Below are positions 24,420-32,192 of a DNA stretch of 35,980 bases, one piece after another; positions within the stretch are counted from its first letter, which is position 1; each line of letters begins with the position of its first letter. Source of the DNA: Pseudomonadota bacterium (GTDB taxonomy: Bacteria; Pseudomonadota; Gammaproteobacteria; Burkholderiales; Burkholderiaceae_C); assembly GCA_021799355.1 (NCBI GenBank), contig JAJZAQ010000029.1, forward strand, positions 1 through 35,980, written 5' to 3'. Position numbers and translations under genes: made by a program. The notes beneath the pieces are model-generated. The model saw only the letters and a list, made by a program, of their open reading frames with translations. It was not told the origin of the DNA and did no database searches.

Positions 24420-25730
24420 ATGAAACCTTTACAGATAGCCCTGCTCGGCGCGGGCACGGTGGCCAGTGGTGTGGTCAAGGTGCTCGCGCGCAATCAGGAA
24501 GAACTGCAGCGTCGCGCCGGCCGCGGCATCGCCATCGCGGCCATCGCCGCGCGCAACCCCGACAAGGCGCGCGCCGCGCTGGGCGACGCGCTGCCGGTGA
24601 CCACCGATTTCATGGCGTTGGCCACGCGTGCGGACATCGACATCGTCGTCGAACTCATGGGGGGCATCGAGCCGGCGCGCGCGCTGGTGCTGGCGGCGAT
24701 CGGCGCCGGCAAACACGTCGTCACGGCCAACAAGGCGTTGCTGGCGCTGCACGGCAATGAGATTTTCGCCGCGGCGCAGGCCAAGGGAGTGATGGTGGCG
24801 TTCGAGGCGGCGGTGGCCGGCGGCATCCCGATCATCAAGGCCGTGCGCGAAGGGCTCACCGGCAACCGCATCGAATGGGTGGCCGGCATCATCAACGGCA
24901 CGACCAATTTCATCCTGTCCAAAATGCGCGACAAGGGGCTGGACTTCGCCAGTGTGCTGCGCCAGGCGCAGCAACTGGGCTATGCCGAGGCCGACCCGAC
25001 TTTCGACATCGAAGGCATCGATGCCGCGCACAAAATTACGTTGCTTTGTTCGCTGGCGTTTGGCGTGCCCGTGCAGTTCGACAAGGCCTACATCGAGGGG
25101 ATCACCGCGTTGCAGGCCGCCGACATCCGCTACGCCGAGCAGCTCGGCTACCGCATCAAGCTGCTAGGCATCACCAAGCGCACGGCGCAGGGCATCGAGC
25201 TGCGCGTGCATCCCACACTGATTCCAGCCACCCGGCTGATCGCCAACGTCGAGGGCGCGATGAACGCCGTGGTGGTGCAAGGCGATGCAGTCGGCCCGAC
25301 GCTGTATTACGGCAAGGGGGCGGGTGCAGAACCCACGGCGTCGGCGGTGATCGCCGATCTGGTGGACGTGACCCGGCTGCACACCGCCGACCCCGAACAC
25401 CGCGTGCCGCATCTGGCGTTCCAGCCCGACGCGATGAGCGATCTGCCGATCCTGCCGATGGATCAGGTGGTCACGGCGTATTACCTGCGGCTGCGCGTGG
25501 CCGACCAGACCGGAGTGCTGGCCGACCTCACCCGCATCCTGGCCGACGAGCAGATTTCCATCGACGGCCTGATCCAGCGCGAGGCCGGCGAGGGCGAGCA
25601 CCAGACCGACCTCATCATCCTCACCCACGACACTCCGGAGGCACGGATGAACGCCGCCATTGCCCGCATGCAGGCGCTGCCCAGCGTCGGCGCGCCGATC
25701 GTGCGCATTCGTAAAGAGGAGCTGCGCTGA
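24420..25730 (+). CDS. hom: Homoserine dehydrogenase
   Basis: A 436-residue NAD(P)-dependent enzyme reducing aspartate semialdehyde to homoserine, the branch to threonine and methionine. The N-terminal Rossmann motif G-A-G-T-V-A-S-G-V-V (11-20), V-T-A-N-K-A-L-L-A, E-A-A-V-A-G-G-I-P-I-I and the catalytic-domain segment G-I-I-N-G-T-T-N-F-I-L-S-K-M are present, with A-E-A-D-P-x-F-D-I-E-G-x-D-A-x-H-K. A C-terminal ACT domain (about 350-430) suggests feedback control by threonine. It is a stand-alone form, not fused to aspartokinase. Its stop overlaps the thrC start (TGATG). Confidence 0.97.
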   Translation: MKPLQIALLGAGTVASGVVKVLARNQEELQRRAGRGIAIAAIAARNPDKARAALGDALPVTTDFMALATRADIDIVVELMGGIEPARALVLAAIGAGKHVVTANKALLALHGNEIFAAAQAKGVMVAFEAAVAGGIPIIKAVREGLTGNRIEWVAGIINGTTNFILSKMRDKGLDFASVLRQAQQLGYAEADPTFDIEGIDAAHKITLLCSLAFGVPVQFDKAYIEGITALQAADIRYAEQLGYRIKLLGITKRTAQGIELRVHPTLIPATRLIANVEGAMNAVVVQGDAVGPTLYYGKGAGAEPTASAVIADLVDVTRLHTADPEHRVPHLAFQPDAMSDLPILPMDQVVTAYYLRLRVADQTGVLADLTRILADEQISIDGLIQREAGEGEHQTDLIILTHDTPEARMNAAIARMQALPSVGAPIVRIRKEELR

Positions 25731-27175
25731 TGCAATATCTGAGCACGCGAGGCGAGCCGGCCAGCCGCGGCTTTGCCGACATTCTGCTCGAAGGCCTGGC
25801 GCCCGACGGCGGGCTGTACCTGCCGCAAACCTATCCCCGCGTCAGCGCGGAACAACTCTCCCGCTGGCGCGGGCTGTCTTACGCCGAGCTGGCGTTCGAG
25901 ATTCTGTCGCTGTTCATCACCGACATTCCCCCCGAGGACCTGCGTGCCCTGATCGCCAAGACCTACACCGCGCAGACCTTTGGCGGCGATGCGCGCATCA
26001 CGCCGCTCAAGCCGCTGCCTGGCGATCCGGGAATGGCGCTGCTCGGCCTGTCCGAAGGCCCGACGCTGGCGTTCAAGGACATGGCGATGCAGCTGCTGGG
26101 CAATCTGTTCGAGTACGCGCTAGCCAGGCAGGGGGCGGAGCTCAACATCCTGGGCGCGACTTCCGGGGACACCGGCAGCGCCGCCGAATACGCCATGCGC
26201 GGCAAACGCGGCATCCGCGTGTTCATGCTCTCGCCGTTCGGCAAAATGAGCGCGTTCCAGACCGCGCAGATGTATTCATTGGCCGACGCCAACATCCACA
26301 ACATCGCGGTGCAGGGAGTGTTCGACGACTGCCAGGACATGGTCAAGGCGGTCTCTGCCGATCTGGACTTTAAGCGGCGCTGGCACATCGGCACGGTCAA
26401 TTCGATCAACTGGGCGCGGCTGGCGGCGCAGATCGTGTACTACTTCGCCGGCTATTTCCAGGCCACGCAAAGCAACGACCAGCAGGTCAGCTTCACCGTG
26501 CCGTCGGGCAACTTCGGCAATGTCTGCGCCGGGCATGTGGCGCGCATGATGGGCCTGCCCATCCGCAGGCTGGTGCTGGCGACCAACGAGAACAACGTCC
26601 TCGACGAATTTTTCCGCACCGGGGTGTACCGCCCGCGCAAATCGGCCGAGACGCACCACACCTCCAGCCCGTCGATGGACATTTCCAAGGCGTCGAATTT
26701 CGAACGCTTCATTTTCGACCTGCTCGGCCGCGACGCGGCGCGGGTGCGCGAGCTGTTCACCACCGAATTGCAGCGCAGGGGCCTGTTCGACCTGTCGGCC
26801 GATGCCGCGTTTTCCAGGGTGTCGGACGATTACGGTTTTGCCTCGGGCAGCAGCACGCACGCCGACCGCCTGGCCACCATCCGCAGTGTCTGGCAGGGCA
26901 GTGGCCGGCTGATCGACACGCACACCGCCGACGGCGTCAAAGTGGCGCGCGAGCACCGCGAGCCGGGGGTGCCGATGCTGGTGCTCGAAACCGCGCTGGC
27001 GGCCAAATTTCCCGAAACCATCGCCGAGGCCACCGGCCTGCAACCCGAGCGGCCGGCCGGGCTGGCCGATCTGGAGCGGCGGCCGCAGCGTTTTGCCGTC
27101 ATGCCGGTGGACGTCGATGCAATCAAGTCGTACATCGCGCAGCACTGCGCCGCGCCGGTGGCGGCAGGCGGATGA
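25730..27175 (+). CDS. thrC: Threonine synthase
   Basis: A 481-residue PLP enzyme converting O-phosphohomoserine to threonine. The N-terminus Y-x-S-T-R-G and the G-L-A-P-D-G-G-L-Y-L-P stretch mark the longer class of threonine synthases. The PLP lysine is Lys116 in L-A-F-K-D-M-A-M-Q. G-A-T-S-G-D-T-G-S-A-A and S-G-N-F-G-N form the cofactor phosphate site. Start and stop both overlap neighbours (hom and mobB) by 1-4 nt, so translation is probably coupled across metabolic pathways. Confidence 0.97.
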   Translation: MQYLSTRGEPASRGFADILLEGLAPDGGLYLPQTYPRVSAEQLSRWRGLSYAELAFEILSLFITDIPPEDLRALIAKTYTAQTFGGDARITPLKPLPGDPGMALLGLSEGPTLAFKDMAMQLLGNLFEYALARQGAELNILGATSGDTGSAAEYAMRGKRGIRVFMLSPFGKMSAFQTAQMYSLADANIHNIAVQGVFDDCQDMVKAVSADLDFKRRWHIGTVNSINWARLAAQIVYYFAGYFQATQSNDQQVSFTVPSGNFGNVCAGHVARMMGLPIRRLVLATNENNVLDEFFRTGVYRPRKSAETHHTSSPSMDISKASNFERFIFDLLGRDAARVRELFTTELQRRGLFDLSADAAFSRVSDDYGFASGSSTHADRLATIRSVWQGSGRLIDTHTADGVKVAREHREPGVPMLVLETALAAKFPETIAEATGLQPERPAGLADLERRPQRFAVMPVDVDAIKSYIAQHCAAPVAAGG

Positions 27176-27693
27176 AAGTCGTCGGTTTCGCCGGTTTTTC
27201 CGGCAGCGGCAAAACCACGCTGGTCGAAACGCTGGTGCAGCATTTCGTGCTCGACGGCCTGCGCGTCTCGGTGGTCAAGCATGCGCATCACCGCTTCGAC
27301 ATCGACTACCCTGGCAAAGACACCTGGCGCCACCGCGAGGCCGGCGCCTATGAAGTGCTGGCGGCGTCGGACCATCTCATCGCGCTGCAACGCCGGCTGC
27401 GGCAGCCGGTAGAGCCCGACGTTCCCGCACTGCTGCGCATGCTCGACCCGCAGGTCGACTGGGTGTTCGTCGAAGGCTTCAAGCACGCGCGCTTGCCCAA
27501 AATCGAGGTCTGGCGCGCCAGTACCGCCCGGCCGGTGTGCTACGTCGACGATGCGCAGATTCTTGCCGTGGCCACCGATTCGCCGCAGCAACTGCCGCCG
27601 CCCCTGCCCGCGGCAGTGCTCGACATCAACACCCCGGCTGCAGTGGCGACGTGGTTGTTGGACAATGCGCAGCGGTTCATGTATCAGCCATGA
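27172..27693 (+). CDS. mobB: Molybdopterin-guanine dinucleotide biosynthesis adaptor MobB
   Basis: A 173-residue P-loop GTPase that assists MobA in attaching GMP to molybdopterin. The Walker A loop G-F-S-G-S-G-K-T-T (8-16), V-V-K-H-A-H-H-R-F-D, D-T-W-R-H-R-E-A-G-A and V-F-V-E-G-F-K-H are typical. It is inserted between thrC and moeA, with ATGA overlaps on both sides. MobA is not in this window. Confidence 0.95.
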   Translation: MKVVGFAGFSGSGKTTLVETLVQHFVLDGLRVSVVKHAHHRFDIDYPGKDTWRHREAGAYEVLAASDHLIALQRRLRQPVEPDVPALLRMLDPQVDWVFVEGFKHARLPKIEVWRASTARPVCYVDDAQILAVATDSPQQLPPPLPAAVLDINTPAAVATWLLDNAQRFMYQP

Positions 27694-28925
27694 GTGCGAC
27701 TTCCTCCCCCCTGATCGACCCTGATGTGGCGCTACAGCGTCTGCTCGCTGCGGCGCAGCCCTTGGCGGCCACGCAAATCCTGCCGACCGCGCAGGCGCTG
27801 GGCCGGGTTCTGGCGCACGACGTGCGTTCGGCTATCGATGTGCCGCCGGCAGACAACACGGCGATGGACGGCTACGCCGTGCGCTGCGCCGACGTGCCCG
27901 CCGCCGGGACGCGGCTGCGCGTGAGCCAGCGCATCCCCGCCGGAGCCGTGCCGCAGCCGCTGCAGCCTGCGACCGCCGCGCGGATTTTCACCGGCGGCCT
28001 CATCCCCGTCGGCGCGGACGCCGTGGTGATGCAGGAGCAGTGCCGTGCCGATGGTGAAACGGTGATCATCGACACCGTGCCCGCCGCCGGTGACTGGGTG
28101 CGTCGCCGCGGGCTGGACGTGGCTGCGGGCAGCGTGGTGCTTGCCGCCGGGCAGCGGCTGCGGCCGCAGGATCTGGGGCTGGCGGCGTCGGTCGGCGTGG
28201 CGCAGTTGACGGTACGGGCCAGGCCGCGTGTGGCGCTGGCGTTCACCGGTGACGAACTCGCCATGCCCGGCGAGCCTCTGCGTGCCGGCGCGATCTACAA
28301 CTCCAACCGCTTCGTCATCCAGGCGCTGGTGCAGGCCGCCGGGTGCGAAGTCATCGACTTCGGCATCGTTCCCGACCGTCTGGACGCGACCCGGGACATG
28401 CTGCGCCAGGCTGCACGGCAGGCCGATCTGATCGTCTCCACCGGCGGAATGTCGGTGGGAGAGGAGGATCACGTCAAGCCGGCGGTCCAGGCCGAGGGCG
28501 CACTCGATTTGTGGCAGATCGCGATGAAGCCGGGCAAGCCGCTGGCGTTTGGCCATGTGCGGCGCGACCCGGGGCAGGGGCAGGCGGCGTTCATCGGGCT
28601 GCCGGGCAACCCGGTGTCGAGTTTCGTCACCTTTTTGCTGTTCGTGCGGCCTTACCTGCTGGCGCTGCAGGGCGCCAGAGACACCGCGGCGGTGGCGCTG
28701 CCGGTGCACGCGGCGTTCGACTGGCCCAAGCCGGACCGACGGCGGGAATTTTTGCGTGTGCGTCTGAATGCGCAGGGGCAGGCCGAGCTGTTCGCCTCGC
28801 AGAATTCCGCCGTGCTCACTTCCACCGTCTGGGCCGACGGTTTGGTGGACAATCCGCCGCAGCACGTCATCCGCCGCGGCGACGTGGTGCGTTACCTGCC
28901 ATTCTGTTCCTTGTTGCAGGGTTGA
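27690..28925 (+). CDS. moeA: Molybdopterin molybdenumtransferase
   Basis: A 411-residue enzyme that inserts molybdate into adenylylated molybdopterin. The D-N-T-A-M-D-G-Y-A motif is at 55-63. Domain III has S-T-G-G-M-S-V-G-E-E-D-H-V near 250-262, then M-K-P-G-K-P-L-A-F-G and G-L-P-G-N-P-V-S. The C-terminal domain IV is present. ATG 27690 overlaps the mobB stop; upstream in-frame starts lie inside mobB and are rejected. The moaD gene follows after 3 bp. Confidence 0.96.
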   Translation: MSATSSPLIDPDVALQRLLAAAQPLAATQILPTAQALGRVLAHDVRSAIDVPPADNTAMDGYAVRCADVPAAGTRLRVSQRIPAGAVPQPLQPATAARIFTGGLIPVGADAVVMQEQCRADGETVIIDTVPAAGDWVRRRGLDVAAGSVVLAAGQRLRPQDLGLAASVGVAQLTVRARPRVALAFTGDELAMPGEPLRAGAIYNSNRFVIQALVQAAGCEVIDFGIVPDRLDATRDMLRQAARQADLIVSTGGMSVGEEDHVKPAVQAEGALDLWQIAMKPGKPLAFGHVRRDPGQGQAAFIGLPGNPVSSFVTFLLFVRPYLLALQGARDTAAVALPVHAAFDWPKPDRRREFLRVRLNAQGQAELFASQNSAVLTSTVWADGLVDNPPQHVIRRGDVVRYLPFCSLLQG

Positions 28926-28928
28926 ACC

Positions 28929-29186
28929 ATGCAAGTCTCGATCCGCTACTTTGCCAGCGTGCGCGAGGCCGTCGGCCTGGCGCAGGAAGCGCACGACCTG
29001 CCGGAGACGGTGCAGACGGTCGGCCAGGTGCGTGACTGGCTGCGTGCGCTCGACGGCCGGCATGCGGCGGCGCTGGCCACGGACAAACCGCTGCGCATGG
29101 CGTGCAACCACACGTTGTGCGACGCGCACACGGCGCTGCAGCCCGGGTGCGAGGTGGCGTTTTTTCCGCCGGTGACCGGGGGCTGA
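28929..29186 (+). CDS. moaD: Molybdopterin synthase sulfur-carrier subunit
   Basis: An 85-residue ubiquitin-like protein whose C-terminal Gly-Gly (P-V-T-G-G) is thiocarboxylated and donates sulfur to make molybdopterin. The start V-S-I-R-Y-F-A-S-V-R-E is typical, as is the E-V-A-F-F-P-P-V-T-G-G end. It is followed by its catalytic partner moaE after 4 bp. Confidence 0.96.
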   Translation: MQVSIRYFASVREAVGLAQEAHDLPETVQTVGQVRDWLRALDGRHAAALATDKPLRMACNHTLCDAHTALQPGCEVAFFPPVTGG

Positions 29187-29190
29187 CGAC

Positions 29191-29694
29191 ATGGTGCCGG
29201 TGACCATCCGCATCCAGACCGAGGGATTCGATCTCGGTGCGGAAGTGCAGGCCCTGCGCGCCGGGCGGCTGGACGTCGGCGCGGTGGCGAGTTTTGTCGG
29301 CGTCTGCCGCGACCACCACCCGGGGCAGTGCGCTCCGGGCCACGTGCAGGCCATGGAACTGGAGCACTACCCCGGCATGACCGAGCGGGCGATCGCGCAG
29401 ATGGTCGAACAGGCGCAGCAGCGCTGGCCGCTGCTGGGTGTGACGGTGATCCACCGTGTCGGCGCGCTGCTGCCGGGTGACGACATCGTGCTCGTCGCCG
29501 TGGCCAGCAGCCACCGCGGCGCGGCGTTCGCTGCGTGCGAGTTCCTCATGGATTACCTCAAAACCCAGGCGCCGTTCTGGAAGAAAGAGACGACGCCGCA
29601 GGGCGGGCAGTGGGTCGATGCGCGTGAAAGCGACGACGCCGCGCTGCGGCGCTGGGGTGTGGCGTCGGACAACGCGCAGTCGGGGCAGACCTGA
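29191..29694 (+). CDS. moaE: Molybdopterin synthase catalytic subunit
   Basis: A 167-residue large subunit that transfers two sulfurs from MoaD to precursor Z (cPMP). Family segments are G-A-V-A-S-F-V-G-x-C-R, L-E-H-Y-P-G-M-T-E, V-x-V-I-H-R-V-G-x-L-x-P-G-D, V-A-S-S-H-R-x-A-A-F-A-A-C and A-P-F-W-K-K-E, which holds the active-site lysines. It is the last gene of the alaA-to-moaE run. The genes for the earlier steps (moaA, moaC) are elsewhere. Confidence 0.96.
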   Translation: MVPVTIRIQTEGFDLGAEVQALRAGRLDVGAVASFVGVCRDHHPGQCAPGHVQAMELEHYPGMTERAIAQMVEQAQQRWPLLGVTVIHRVGALLPGDDIVLVAVASSHRGAAFAACEFLMDYLKTQAPFWKKETTPQGGQWVDARESDDAALRRWGVASDNAQSGQT

Positions 29695-29716
29695 ACAGCG
29701 CGGCGCGGCTGCATCC

Positions 29717-29735
29717 GCCGCCCGCCTGAGGCGGC
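29717..29735 (+). other. Hairpin after moaE
   Basis: GCCGCC (29717-29722) can pair with GGCGGC (29730-29735) around a 7-nt loop, 22 nt after the moaE stop. No T-run follows. It may help end the long operon. Confidence 0.3.
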
Positions 29736-29769
29736 CCTGGATTGCGCCGCATCTCGGGAAAAACCAGGA

Positions 29770-29783
29770 CGAACGGTCGTTCG
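29770..29783. promoter_or_regulatory. Operator-like palindrome upstream of the symporter genes
   Basis: CGAACG (29770-29775), GT, CGTTCG (29778-29783) is a 14-bp inverted repeat whose form resembles TetR-family operators. It lies 151 nt before the DUF3311 start, in a 240-bp gap. No regulator gene is adjacent, and no convincing -35/-10 pair was found beside it (TTGCGA at 29795-29800 has no good -10). The rest of the gap shows only the ribosome binding site AGGAGA at 29922-29927. Confidence 0.35.
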
Positions 29784-29934
29784 CTTTCATCCGCTTGCGA
29801 ACAACACATCTGGATACAGGTATTTGTCGCCTGCTGGGCTAATCTTTGACCGTGGCTGCGGCTCATCCCCGCGTGCCGCGTCAGATTGCAAGGGGTTCGC
29901 CACGAGTGCGCCCAAAAAGCTCAGGAGACCGTTC

Positions 29935-30147
29935 ATGTCCAAACCCAAACCACTCGGGGTGGTGGAATTCATTTTGCTGGCGATTCCGTGTGTCGCCGTG
30001 CTGGCCGTCCCGTTTTACAACACGCTCGAACCCAGCGTGTTCGGCATGCCGTTTTTTTACTGGTGGCAACTGATCTGGGTGCCGCTGTCGGGTGTGTTCA
30101 TCGCCCTGGTTTTCAAACGGGTCGTGCCGCCCGGCAGCGGAGACTGA
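29935..30147 (+). CDS. DUF3311 small membrane protein, likely symporter accessory
   Basis: 70 residues with two predicted membrane helices (about 10-28 and 42-62) and an S-V-F-G-M-P-F-F-Y-W-W-Q-L-x-W loop typical of DUF3311. Such proteins are encoded just before sodium:solute symporters of the MctP type and are assumed to be a partner subunit. ATG 29935 follows AGGAGA by 7 nt; a longer in-frame form from 29824 lacks such support. The symporter starts 4 bp after its stop. Confidence 0.9.
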   Translation: MSKPKPLGVVEFILLAIPCVAVLAVPFYNTLEPSVFGMPFFYWWQLIWVPLSGVFIALVFKRVVPPGSGD

Positions 30148-30151
30148 CGCC

Positions 30152-31690
30152 ATGAATCTCGTTGCGACCATCGTTTTCGTCGCCCTGTTCGTCGCCATTA
30201 CCGTGCTGGGGTTCATTTCGGCGCATTGGCGCAAGGGCGACATGAGCCACCTGCACGAATGGGGGCTGGGCGGACGGCGCTTCGGCAGCTGGATCACCTG
30301 GTTTCTCATCGGCGGTGACCTCTACACGGCCTACACCTTCGTGGCCGTGCCGGCATTGGTCTTCGGTGCCGGGGCGCTGGGCTTTTTTGCCCTGCCGTAC
30401 ACCGTGCTGGTCTATCCCCTGGTCTTTGCCATTCTGCCGCGGCTGTGGGTGGTGGCGAAAAAGCACAACTACATCACCGCGTCGGATTTCGTCGCCGGCC
30501 GCTATGGCAGCCCGGCGCTGGCTCTGGCGATCGCGGTGACGGGGATCGTCGCCACCATGCCCTACATCGCGCTGCAGCTCGTGGGCATTCAGGTGGTCAT
30601 CGGCGGTCTGGGCTTTTCCACCCAGGGGCTGACCGGCGACCTGCCGCTGATCATCGCCTTCGTCATCCTCGCCGCGTTCACTTACACCAGCGGCCTACGC
30701 GCCCCGGCGTCGATTGCCGTGGTCAAAGATTTGCTGGTGTACATCACCGTCATTGCGCTGATCGTCGTCGTGCCGTACAAGCTCGGCGGGTTCGGCAATA
30801 TCTTTGCCGCCATTCCGAAGGACAAACTGCTGCTGCCGCCGGTCAAGGGCGACAACCTGGGGCTGCAATCGTTCTATCCCACTCTGGCGTTCGGTTCGGC
30901 GCTGGCGCTGATGCTGTACCCGCATGCCACCACCGCGGTGCTGTCGGCCAAAGGCCCGAACACCCTGCGCCGCAACTGGGTGTTCCTGCCGGCCTACTCG
31001 TTCATGCTCGGGCTGATCGCGCTGCTGGGCTATATGGCCTACGCCGCCGGCATTGCCAAGCTGCCTGATCTGGCGCCTTACTTCAAACAGTATGGGCCGC
31101 AGTTCGCCATGCCGGGTCTGCTGCTGCACTTCTTCCCCAGCTGGTTCGTCGGTCTGGGGTTTGCCGCGGTGGCCATCGGTGCGCTGGTGCCCGCGGCCAT
31201 CATGTCGATCGCTGCGGCCAACCTCTTTACCCGCAACATCTACAAGGCTTACGTCAACCCGAACTGCACGCCGGCCAAGGAAACCGAAATGGCCAAGCTG
31301 ATTTCGCTGCTGGTGAAATTCGGCGCGCTGCTGTTCATCGTCTTCCTGCCGCTGACTTACGCCATCCAGTTGCAGCTGCTTGGCGGCATCCTGATTTTGC
31401 AGACCCTGCCGGCCATCGTTTCCGGGATCTATACCCGCTGGTTCGACGCCAAGGCGCTGCTGCTGGGCTGGGCCGTCGGTCTGGCCTGGGGGATCTGGGC
31501 GGCGTCGCTCAACGGCTTCAAAACCTCGGGCTACGCGCTGCATCTGGGCACGCTGGTGATCCCGGCGTACATCGGTCTGTACGCGCTGATTCTGAACTTT
31601 GTCGTGGCCATCGTCGCCACCGTGGCGCTGCGTCTGCTGGGCATGGCCAACGACCAGGACGCCACCGTCGCGGCCGATTACGCCGGTTGA
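30152..31690 (+). CDS. mctP: Sodium:solute symporter, MctP-like monocarboxylate permease
   Basis: A 512-residue transporter of the SSS family with about 13 membrane helices. The N-terminal H-E-W-G-L-G-G-R-R-F-G and G-G-D-L-Y-T-A-Y-T-F-V-A-V-P-A segments match my memory of MctP-type lactate/pyruvate/alanine permeases. M-S-I-A-A-A-N-L-F-T-R-N is the conserved SSS motif in the later helices. The substrate is inferred from family and from the DUF3311 partner, not shown by sequence. A strong terminator follows. Confidence 0.85.
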   Translation: MNLVATIVFVALFVAITVLGFISAHWRKGDMSHLHEWGLGGRRFGSWITWFLIGGDLYTAYTFVAVPALVFGAGALGFFALPYTVLVYPLVFAILPRLWVVAKKHNYITASDFVAGRYGSPALALAIAVTGIVATMPYIALQLVGIQVVIGGLGFSTQGLTGDLPLIIAFVILAAFTYTSGLRAPASIAVVKDLLVYITVIALIVVVPYKLGGFGNIFAAIPKDKLLLPPVKGDNLGLQSFYPTLAFGSALALMLYPHATTAVLSAKGPNTLRRNWVFLPAYSFMLGLIALLGYMAYAAGIAKLPDLAPYFKQYGPQFAMPGLLLHFFPSWFVGLGFAAVAIGALVPAAIMSIAAANLFTRNIYKAYVNPNCTPAKETEMAKLISLLVKFGALLFIVFLPLTYAIQLQLLGGILILQTLPAIVSGIYTRWFDAKALLLGWAVGLAWGIWAASLNGFKTSGYALHLGTLVIPAYIGLYALILNFVVAIVATVALRLLGMANDQDATVAADYAG

Positions 31691-31725
31691 TCTCCCTGAA
31701 GACCCCGTCAGAACGGGGCCATTTG

Positions 31726-31761
31726 GCTGCGGTCCGGCCATGCGCCGGGCCGCAGCTTTTT
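31726..31761 (+). terminator. Strong Rho-independent terminator after mctP
   Basis: A 13-bp stem (31726-31738 with 31744-31756, one T-G wobble, 5-nt loop CATGC) followed directly by five T (31757-31761). A smaller 6-bp hairpin, CCCCGT/ACGGGG (31703-31718), precedes it. It ends the symporter transcript 32 nt before the next ATG. Confidence 0.9.
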
Positions 31762-31793
31762 GTATGCTGCAAGGGATTTGCCGGAGACCGCGC

Positions 31794-32192
31794 ATGCTGC
31801 TGACTGCCATTTTGCTGCTGATTGCCTCGCAACTGCCCATCGTCGCTGCGGGCATCGCCAAGTCGGGGACATTCGGCGCCACGCAAAACCGCTACGACAA
31901 TCACGAGCCACGGCTCTGGCTGGAGCGGCAAACCGATCCGCGGCGGCGGCGGGCAAACGCCGCGCAGGCCAACAGTTTCGAGGCGCTGCCGTTTTTGTTC
32001 GCTGCCGCCCTGTTTGCGCTTTGGCTGAAGACTCCCCTGGGGCTGGTCAACGGTCTGCTCATCGCCTGGCTGCTGCTGCGCGCGGTGTATCTGTGGTGCT
32101 ATGTCAACGACAAGGCCACCTTGCGCTCGCTGGTCTGGAGCCTGGCCTTGCTGGTCAATATCGCTTTGCTGTTCTCTCCGTTCTATGGCTGA
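31794..32192 (+). CDS. MAPEG-family membrane protein
   Basis: 132 residues with about four membrane helices. The segment Y-D-N-H-E-P-R, the R-R-R-R-A-N-A-A-Q-A-N-S-F-E-A-L-P-F-L-F stretch and a late V-Y-L-W-C-Y-V-N motif match the MAPEG family (glutathione S-transferase/eicosanoid type), whose bacterial members mostly lack a known role. ATG 31794 follows GGAGA. Its promoter must lie inside or just after the preceding terminator (31757-31793), or within mctP. The gene overlaps the next by 8 nt. Confidence 0.85.
   Translation: MLLTAILLLIASQLPIVAAGIAKSGTFGATQNRYDNHEPRLWLERQTDPRRRRANAAQANSFEALPFLFAAALFALWLKTPLGLVNGLLIAWLLLRAVYLWCYVNDKATLRSLVWSLALLVNIALLFSPFYG

Noticed and set aside
29824-29934. 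Longer start for the DUF3311 protein
   Set aside because: The added residues are not membrane-like, and AGGAGA is placed for ATG 29935.
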